Below, one piece after another: positions 56,951 to 64,000 of a stretch of 64,000 bases of DNA. The translations under genes were made by a program, and so were the position numbers. The notes under the pieces are model-generated. The model saw nothing but the letters and a program-made list of their open reading frames with translations. It ran no database searches and had not been told where the DNA came from. Every line of letters starts with the position of its first letter. Position 1 is the stretch's first letter. Origin of the DNA: Theobroma cacao (lineage: Eukaryota; Streptophyta; Magnoliopsida; Malvales; Malvaceae); NCBI RefSeq assembly GCF_000208745.1, contig NC_030858.1, positions 9,672,994-9,736,993 of the forward strand, written 5' to 3'.

Positions 56951-57239
56951 TGGTCACTGATTTGAGGTTGTCGATCTATCTTGGAATCCTTATTTTTAAA
57001 TCATAAACATGAATTAGATGCATTTTTAGTGCATGAATGAGATGAAAAAATGCACCCATTATCTTTATTTATAGGCGAAAATGTTCATTGTCATGAAATG
57101 ATGATGTATACATGTATCAATGAATGATCATGCACTAAAAGTATTTGTCACATAATACCCATCAACAAAGTAATCCATTGCATAATATATTGTCTTTGAT
57201 TACAATTCAGGAGTCATCTTTTATATCTAGAAATATTTA

Positions 57240-59176
57240 ATCATTTTGTCGTAATGGTTATACACTTCATCAAGATACTTAATCAACTGTTGCTATCGTT
57301 TCCCAATTGGAAAGACCTGACTCCTCAATAAGTCTATTTTCCTAGCCATGCTTCTTGCCTTGTAAGCCACTTCCCTGATTTGCCTAACGAAGTAATCCAT
57401 CTGGTTGTGTTTTTCCACATAAGCTTGTCTGTAGGATTCACCCCACTCTTGAAATCGAGTGCTCTCTTGCGTTAGGTGTTCATATTCCTGTTGATAAGTC
57501 GTCATGACCCTTTTGAGCTCTTCATACTCTTGTCTTAGTAATTGGATGGACTTTTGTTAGAATCGCACTTGATTTCTCAATCCATCATTGTACGCTTGAA
57601 GCTCATTGCCTTGGTTTTCTTTCGCTTGTATTTCCCTTTGGAGTTCACTGGTCGTGGCAGAAAACTCGTTATTCAGGCTCTCATACTTTTTTTCCCAATC
57701 ACGTTCTATTTTTCGAATTTTCTTTACGTTTTATTTTTTGAATTTTCTTTCTTTGTTTGGCTGCTCTATATTCATCTTTTCACACCTTTTTTGGAGATCT
57801 TCATATTGTTGTTTTCAACTGGTGTTGTCAGCTTCAGACTTCTTTCGAGCCAATTCACTTCCGAGCAAAGCATCTCGAGGTTCCGGATAGCTTGGGCCAC
57901 GAGGTCCATCTTCCTTCGGGTATACCACATCCTTAACTCGTCGAGCATGCCACACTAGATACCCAGTAGTAACTTCATCAGTGTACCTTCATTGGTTGAC
58001 TCAACTTGTCTTTTTCCAAGCTCGTGCAATCTCCTCGATCCTTATCAGAAAACCTGGCTCTTCATAAGCAAACTCCAAAGTGTTAAGTTGGTGTGTCATA
58101 GACACAAATTGCTCTAACCCAAATTGTCTTCTCACCATAATTAGGGCATAGCTGATCGCTCCCCATGGCCCAATTAATGGTACCTAGGGTTCATCCTGGC
58201 ATTTATACATGACTAGGTGATGCGGCATCCATGGAGCTCTCCATGTTACCTCCACGCTTATGAGTTTCCTGAGCCTAGAAATCCATTGCTCCGTAGTCTT
58301 GTTTGTCGGCCATTTACTTTCACAAAATTCTCTAATAGGGGCACTTTGCAGATGAAATGGCTTTCTAAACTTTTTGACCTTCCATTTAAAGTGACTTACT
58401 ATCTAGATGGAAAGAAGCTGTGCATATCCCACAAATTATCCTTCCCCCTTTTTCAGACAATAATTCAGTGATTTGAGAGTTTCTGCTAGAATTGAAGGCG
58501 AAGGGTTGGCCTTGTTGATAACTTGCTCGAAGAAATCTATAATTTCGACCTCTATATGCCCCAAGACTTTGGGAAAGATCACTAGCCCATAAATTCCTAA
58601 AGCCATCATTAGTTGTCCTTGCTCGGTGTCTTGATGCTTCATGATATAGCTGCGTAGAAAACTCCATGGGATACATTCATTGTCTCCCTTTTTTCTTAGG
58701 TTTTGGTTGACTTCCCCCGGAGTAATACCCATCATCATAGCTAGCTTTCGCCTGTGCCCAGTCTTTTGTCTTCTCTAATATATTTTATCTAGATTACCAA
58801 GATCAATTTGAAGGAGAGTTGAGTATTCTTCAATTGTTGGGACCATATCCACCTTATTAAACACAAAATACCTATACGACGGGTCCCATAATTGTACAAT
58901 GGCCTTCAACAACTGTTCATCAATCTGGACCTTAAAGAGCCGAGCTATATGGCCATATTTCTTATCGAAATTCACTCGAGTGGTGGCCTCCCACCTATCC
59001 CATATGTCAAGCAGATCGGTGAAGTCATTCTATTTAAGATCAACGTGGACCTTATCTAGTAGTGATGAGATGTGATCTTTTGGCAAGCAATCCCCCTCAC
59101 TTTGTTGGGCACTCGCCATGTGCTAAGTCACTTCATATATTCTGTTGTAGCTTGAAGGTGGCTATGATGACTCCAT
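57240..59176 (-). pseudogene. ORF1 of Ogre-like copy B: DUF7745/plant-mobile-like protein with coiled-coil tail
   Basis: Pieces in order: 58775-58975 (QLWDPSYRYFVFNKVDM and PTIEEYSTLLQID), 58436-58738 (GEVNQNLRKKGDNECIPWSF, VIFPKVLGHIE) and then broken text with NTLEFAYEEPGF near 58050-58090. A coiled coil follows, and 57293-57505 ends ARSMARKIDLLRSQ. The MESS-stop start (59176) is shared with copy A. The stop in the MASAQQ leader (TAAGTCAC, about 59126) is private. Function is unknown in the family. Confidence 0.7.
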
Positions 59177-59935
59177 GGATGCAATTGGATGTACTCCGTC
59201 AATAGTTGTTTAGTGACAAATACTTTTCCTAGATGCAAAAGTATGATGCAAATGTGCACATGCAAAAATGGCAACAGGTTTAAGTTAGTATATACAAGAA
59301 AAATTAAGAGTAATTCTAATGAAATTAATAACATGGATACGCAAGATACCTTCATTATTTTACAGAGAAAAATTTAAGGTAGAGGGAATATGACCATTCC
59401 TTCTGTGTACCTAATCAGAGGGTATTCTCTCACGGGTGAAGCTCTACCTAGGCAAGGTGACTCTCGGTATTTTACATGCTGAGTTCAGGTCGAAAATGGA
59501 GCTAAAGGTTCCCAAATCGCTTCTCACTGTCGTCTACACGGACTAGTAAGGCACCCCGGTCCTTACCCATTATAGGCTTCAAATGGACTGCGTTCGATCT
59601 GAGTCGAAGTCTTCACTAGCCTATGAGGAGGTTATCACCTCATGAAAGCGTAACTACTTAACTCCCTCCTAATTAAGGACAAAGCCCGAGTAGAAGGCTT
59701 ATGCATGAATGCAAGATGTGTTGTGTGTAAAGAGGAATATACCGACCTCGGACCAATAATTTCACACTCCCCTTATCCTAAAATCCCACAATTATTAAAG
59801 ACAGTAAAGTAATAATAGCAAAATAAATAAATGCATTAAAAAAAATATGCAAGATAAATACTCGACGCTAGAGAAAACACCAAATTATTTAAAGCTTAAG
59901 ATAACTTATGATTAATTAATGGCTTGACTCTCGAT
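59177..59935 (-). other. 5' leader of Ogre-like copy B
   Basis: Non-coding interval between primer site and ORF1, nearly identical to 25860-26620. Confidence 0.6.
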
Positions 59936-59954
59936 GTCCCCAGCGGAGTTGCCA
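59936..59954 (-). other. Primer binding site of Ogre-like copy B (tRNA-Arg type)
   Basis: The minus strand reads TGGCAACTCCGCTGGGGAC. One base differs from copy A (a CpG-to-CA change). It lies three bases inside the LTR. Confidence 0.75.
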
Positions 59955-59957
59955 AGT

Positions 59958-62343
59958 TGTCGTTAAGTACGGGTCTAGGAACCCGACCGCTAGACGTAGG
60001 TGAAAATAGAATAACTAGGAGTCGCCACCAATTTGTTTTATATATTTTAGGTGTGATTAGTCACCTATTAACTCGGTTCTAATCGACGAAGTCCTAAATT
60101 AATTTTAGATCCGTCGAAAGAACGAGATCTGGTCTACAATTTTTAGAGATAGGTTCGAGGGTGCGGTTACGCACGGAGAAGGGTTAGCACTTCTGTTACG
60201 CCCGTTCCACTAACGGTACCATTCAATCTTAAGTTATCCTATTGTAGCCTACCTTGATTTTATTCTTGTATTTCCTTAATCTTTCTTATTAATTAATTCT
60301 TTATTATGTTATCCGATTGAATCCTTTATTCGGTAGTACCTATGCACATGATGCAAGCGTAAAATGATGTCGTGATTTGTTTGTTTTAAATAATGGGGTC
60401 GATAATTTTTTATTGAAAAATCATTCGAAAACCATCCTAACGCTTTGGTGAAGTTTTGAAATGTTCCTCATTTAGAGATATCCTTGGAAGAACTCATCTT
60501 TACAAGTTCTTTAAGGGAATCCCGTCATCGAAATTCTTGCCCCATTTACACGATAAATGTGGCATCCTATGATAGAAGAAAATGATGATATCTACATGCA
60601 CGCGTTTGTTAATTTAAATGGTTCATAATACATCCAATTATGTGTTTAATAATTTAAGGTAATTTATTACCTTGTTTACGTGTTTATTATTAAAATTTTT
60701 CTTTAATGCTTGTTATTTACTTTTTTTATTTTTTTTATTTTTTATTTCATTTTATATTTTTTAAACAATTATTTGAATTAATGGGTGTTGGAGTATAGAG
60801 TTCGGATTTATCTCGACGTTTCAATGAAAATCCATCTCAAACTCCACACCTAAAAAATCCACCAGAAAGAGGCAACTCTTTGCCCCTTTTAGGTAAAATC
60901 TCTCAAATAGTCATTTCATTTTTCTTATAATTTTTTTATATTTGTATCATGTATTTTTTTANTTATATTTGTATCATGTTGTTTTTTTAAAATATATATT
61001 ACATTTACAAGTATCTAAATATGAATATTTCTTTCTTTTCTTTTTTCTTATTCCTCTCATTTGCTTATTATTATTGCTATTTTTAACCAAACTAAATCTA
61101 TTATTAGTTTTCTTACTATTTATTTACTTATTATATATATATATATATATATGTTCTTCTAAACTCTGCATTTTTATTATTATTTTATTATTATTACTAT
61201 TATTATTTTTTATTTTGATTTTCTAACATTAAAATGAGCATTTGTATTATATATATATATATATATATAACCTTTCCTAATATGGTTTAAATTATAACAA
61301 AAAAATGCATTTTATTTAACAAAATGGGCTAGACCCAAAATCAATTGAAACAAGCCCAAACCAAAAAGAAAGATTATACCTTTCCAAGCTCAGATTAGCC
61401 CAACTCAATGACCCACAGAAGCCCAAATCTGCTGCGCCAGATTTGTTTCCTAAGACCCACAAGGTAGAGCTCAAAACGCACAGTTTTAGGTGCTTGTTTG
61501 GTAGACTGTAATTTTCTAAAATGACATCGTTTTGAAAATCCTAACCTTAAGTGTTTAAACCTTCATTTTCCCTTCTCTTCTTGTTTTCTGCCTTCTTTTC
61601 TCTCTCTAGCTGTAACCCTTTCTACCTTCTCTCTAAAACTTTCCCTTCTCTCTCTTCTCCCTCTCTTTTTCCTTTTTGTCGATTGGTGACTTCTCTCCCT
61701 CTCTTTTTCCTTTTCGTTAGTCGATGACTTCTTTCTATTCCCTACCATCACAGATCGACGGTCCTAGATCCTAAATCTCCCTTTCTTTGTCACCCTCTTT
61801 TGTCGCCGGCCTCCCACACCCACACAAATCAACCCCTTTTTTAAAACACTAATTTTTTTTGTTTATTTATTTTTTTGCTCTATTTTTATTGATTTTGATT
61901 TATTGTTTTTATTGTGGCTAGGGTAGTTTTCTAGTAGAACTTAGGACCTTTGGATCTGATTTTGTGATTTTGTTGGTTTTGAGAATGGGATTTTTTTGTT
62001 GCTTTTTGATCTGGAAAGATTGGGTTTTCTGGGTTGTTTCTTGGTTCCTCCCAAAAATCCCACCTTTGCTTTAGAAATTTTAGGGTTCTTATAGAACCCA
62101 GTTGTCCAAAGTTTTAGACAATCAGAGAGGGCAATCATGCTCAGTTCAGTATGATTTTCGGGGTGGCCTTCAAGTCAAAAACAAATCTGTCAGAAAGATC
62201 TTCAAATCCCAACCGTCGGAGGAGCATTTAATGCTCTGTTTTTGTTGACTATGGAGGCCATGCTAACCTCCAGACTTTTCTTTCTTTTTTATTTTTTTTA
62301 TTTTTATTTATTTTTTTATATTTTTATTGAATGGGTGTCTACA
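59958..62343 (-). repeat. Ogre-like copy B, 5' LTR
   Basis: 2386 bp, TGTCGTTA...TGTCTACA. It shares AGTCGCCACC and the TCTTTACAAGTTCTTTAAGG block (about 60495) with the copy A 5' LTR. The promoter-like module at about 61350-61570 is decayed (palindrome as AAAATGACATCGTTTT). One unresolved base lies at 60962. Confidence 0.85.
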
Positions 62344-62607
62344 TTTGTCTTTTGCTTTAGGTGGAGCTAAAGTGGTTTGGGTGAGTGTTCTTAAAAGATT
62401 ATTAAGAAAAAGTGTGCAAGGAATCTTGGGTTGATTTGAGGAACCATAGAGGTCAATTTATTGTACTTTAATTTCTCAATAATAGAAGAACAGTTTCACT
62501 CCGGGGACGTAGGTAAGAGGTCGAACCACATAAATTTTTGTGTTTTTTCTATTTGCTTAATTTCTCTGGGTTTTATCTTTGTTGTTTCTTGGTCAATTTC
62601 CACAACA
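62344..62607 (+). repeat. Copia copy B, 5' LTR, second part
   Basis: Starts with the target duplication TTTGT and ends TTTCCACAACA, as in copy A (28987-29250). Confidence 0.85.
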
Positions 62608-62610
62608 AAC

Positions 62611-62622
62611 TGGTATCAGAGC
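62611..62622 (+). other. Copia copy B primer binding site (tRNA-iMet)
   Basis: A perfect TGGTATCAGAGC, three bases after the LTR end. Confidence 0.9.
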
Positions 62623-62654
62623 TTTGGGTTCAGTAAATTCAAGATTCAACAAGG

Positions 62655-62843
62655 ATGTCGAAAGTTACTAGTTCTACGAATTTTTTAATTGAGAAGTTTG
62701 ATAGGAAGACTAGTTTCACGTAGTAGCCAAGAAGGATGAAAGATCTCCTTGTGCAGCAAGGTTTAATGCACCCCTTGCTAGGAAAGGAGGAAGGGCAACC
62801 AGATGACATGAAGGATTTTGAATGGGTAGAGTTGGAGCAAAGG
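62655..62843 (+). pseudogene. Copia copy B gag, 5' fragment
   Basis: The ATG at 62655 matches the copy A start (29298). The same TAG replaces the conserved Trp codon (about 62722), so this stop predates the duplication. The frame is cut after GAGCAAAGG by the LTR starting at 62844. In copy A the text continues GTGTGTGAGC. Confidence 0.8.
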
Positions 62844-64000
62844 TGTCACGACTCGGAACTCCCCTCGAACCCGTGACAATCGCCGCGGTGCTCCGATGGG
62901 CACCCATATCCCGGAATGCCAACCGAAACCTCGCAAGGCTTAATATCACTTTCTCATTTTCCTCGGTGAGTAACTATTGCCAAATATTATTTTTTAAAGG
63001 ATTTTAAGCTATTTTCAACTTAAAACTAATAAAATAAAAATTTTGTCTCACAGGGGCATTTTGGTCATTTTTCACTAAAAATTTCAAAACCAGTTAAAAA
63101 AAATGTAGTAAACAAGTACCAATCGTATAATTCATATTCAAAAATAAGTTTAAGCATCTAAAACCTTTATTTAAAATGAATTTATAATTATTTGAATATA
63201 ATAAGAAGATAAAACAAAATATTCAATAAAATATTTTATTTTCTTATAATCAGTAATTTTAGAGTTATACGTAAATACTTTTTGTAACGTAACAACTGAA
63301 TAAATTCATTCTTACTGTAACACAATAAACTAGAGTATTTAAATTAATTTAAATTTACAACATCAAGTGTGCCCACAAATAACCAGAATTAAGGAAAATT
63401 ATGAACTTACTGTGTGGATGACGCTAATCCAATAGAAGCCCTCGATGGAATCAGCTATCAACAGCCTACTCTGAACCTGAAATGGGTGAAAAGGAGGGTG
63501 GTGAGATTATAAAATCCCAGTGAGTAAACAAATACCATTTAAATCAACTAAAGCCGAGTAAAAAGAGACAATTAATATATCCCATCACAATACGTATTTC
63601 ACAATTTGAAAATTCATCCCAACCCATGCAAACGATTGTATTTCATTTAATTTCTCATTAAGGCTTATGATTTTCATAAACATTTGGCTCATGCCATCAA
63701 CTAGTACTCGGTGACACCTTGATCAGAGGTGTACACTAGAGCCCGCCAAGGCTGTTAAAATTTCTTATACACGTAAAACATATTTTTAGTTTGAGAAAAA
63801 CACAGTCGTTCCTTGGCGTTAGCGGAGTTCATCATCACGAGGTGGTTCGACGTGACGTGAACTCTAACCATACCTCAGGAGATACCCTACGTGCCTCTCC
63901 AACCGAGGTACATATATATATATATCCGGATTCTGTGCCCCTTTAATAAGCTGGTCCACAGAATCCGCCCACTGCAGCAAGCTAAACCCACCATACAATA
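62844..64000 (-). mobile_element. LTR of the GTCGTGACA-end gypsy family inserted in copia copy B gag, running off the window
   Basis: On the plus strand it begins TGTCACGACTCGGAAC and parallels the reverse complement of 30965-33695: a GAGATT...ATCCCAGTGAGTAAAC block at about 63500, a CGAGGTGGTTCGACGTGACG block at about 63838 and a GGATTCTGTG block. The insertion is absent from copy A (about 29495), so it postdates the duplication. Its other end and target duplication lie outside. It is somewhat GC-richer near its edge (62845-62940). Confidence 0.75.

Larger units (their letters stand above)
38393..62343 (-). mobile_element. Copy B: Tat/Ogre-type Ty3/gypsy retrotransposon (about 24 kb including nested insertion)
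   Basis: Same order, orientation and insertion base as copy A. LTR ends TGTCGTTA...TGTCTACA are intact at both sides, and the target duplication TTTGT is perfect. Without the LARD-like insertion it measures about 15 kb. It lacks the 5021-7620 solo LTR of copy A and keeps the RNase H segment deleted there. Different stops and shifts from copy A show independent decay. Confidence 0.88.
38175..62843 (+). mobile_element. Copy B: copia element, left part through gag, with nested Ogre-like insertion
   Basis: The left end TGTTGAGTTTTAGG follows GTGAT (38170-38174) and the same 31 bp of flank as copy A. The LTR is split at exactly the same base by the Ogre-like element (38393-62343). Downstream are the rest of the LTR, an intact primer site and the beginning of gag up to 62843, where another LTR interrupts. 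The right half of the element lies outside the window. Confidence 0.85.

Overview
This is repeat-dense nuclear DNA from a flowering plant, most likely a eudicot. It is AT-rich and dominated by long LTR retrotransposons. The only host genes I recognise are the 5' part of a PUB22/23-type U-box gene (about 2080-2421) and two neighbouring single-domain fasciclin (FAS1) genes (35089-35694 and 36839-37558). Species cannot be fixed from the sequence. There are two runs of N (39387-39616 and 54046-54755) and single Ns at 27834, 34432 and 60962.

Layout: 1-1750 carries the decayed 3' end of a SIRE-like Ty1/copia element. 1887-2421 holds a TATA box and a truncated U-box gene. From 2423 to 34100 there is one Russian-doll insertion (copy A). 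The outermost shell is a Tnt1/Tork-like copia element flanked by the 5-bp duplication GTGAT. Its 5' LTR was split by a very long Ty3/gypsy element of the Tat/Ogre type (2641-28986, minus strand; 2.3-2.5 kb LTRs, tRNA-Arg-type primer site, extra ORF before gag, a second RNase H, 3'UTR tandem repeats). The gag/protease junction of the Ogre-like element holds a third, non-coding LTR element (13608-22670, LARD-like). Two solo LTRs with GTCGTGACA ends sit in the Ogre-like 3' LTR (5021-7620) and in the copia 3' LTR (30965-33695).

34106-38141 is a small genic island with the two FAS1 genes. At 38142 the nested structure restarts as copy B: the same 31 bp of flank plus GTGAT, the same copia LTR, the same Ogre-like element at the same base (38393-62343), and the same LARD-like element with the same deletion junction (46976-55961). 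It then enters copia gag, which is cut at 62844 by a minus-strand LTR running off the window.

Shared junctions, shared target-site duplications, and differences that group 3' LTR with 3' LTR and 5' LTR with 5' LTR across the copies all point to one nested block being duplicated as a segment. They do not fit independent insertions. Private insertions and deletions then accumulated: the 5021-7620 solo LTR and an RNase H deletion in A, and the 62844 LTR in B. All retroelement reading frames are broken, so no encoded protein appears functional. The FAS1 genes are the only intact coding candidates.
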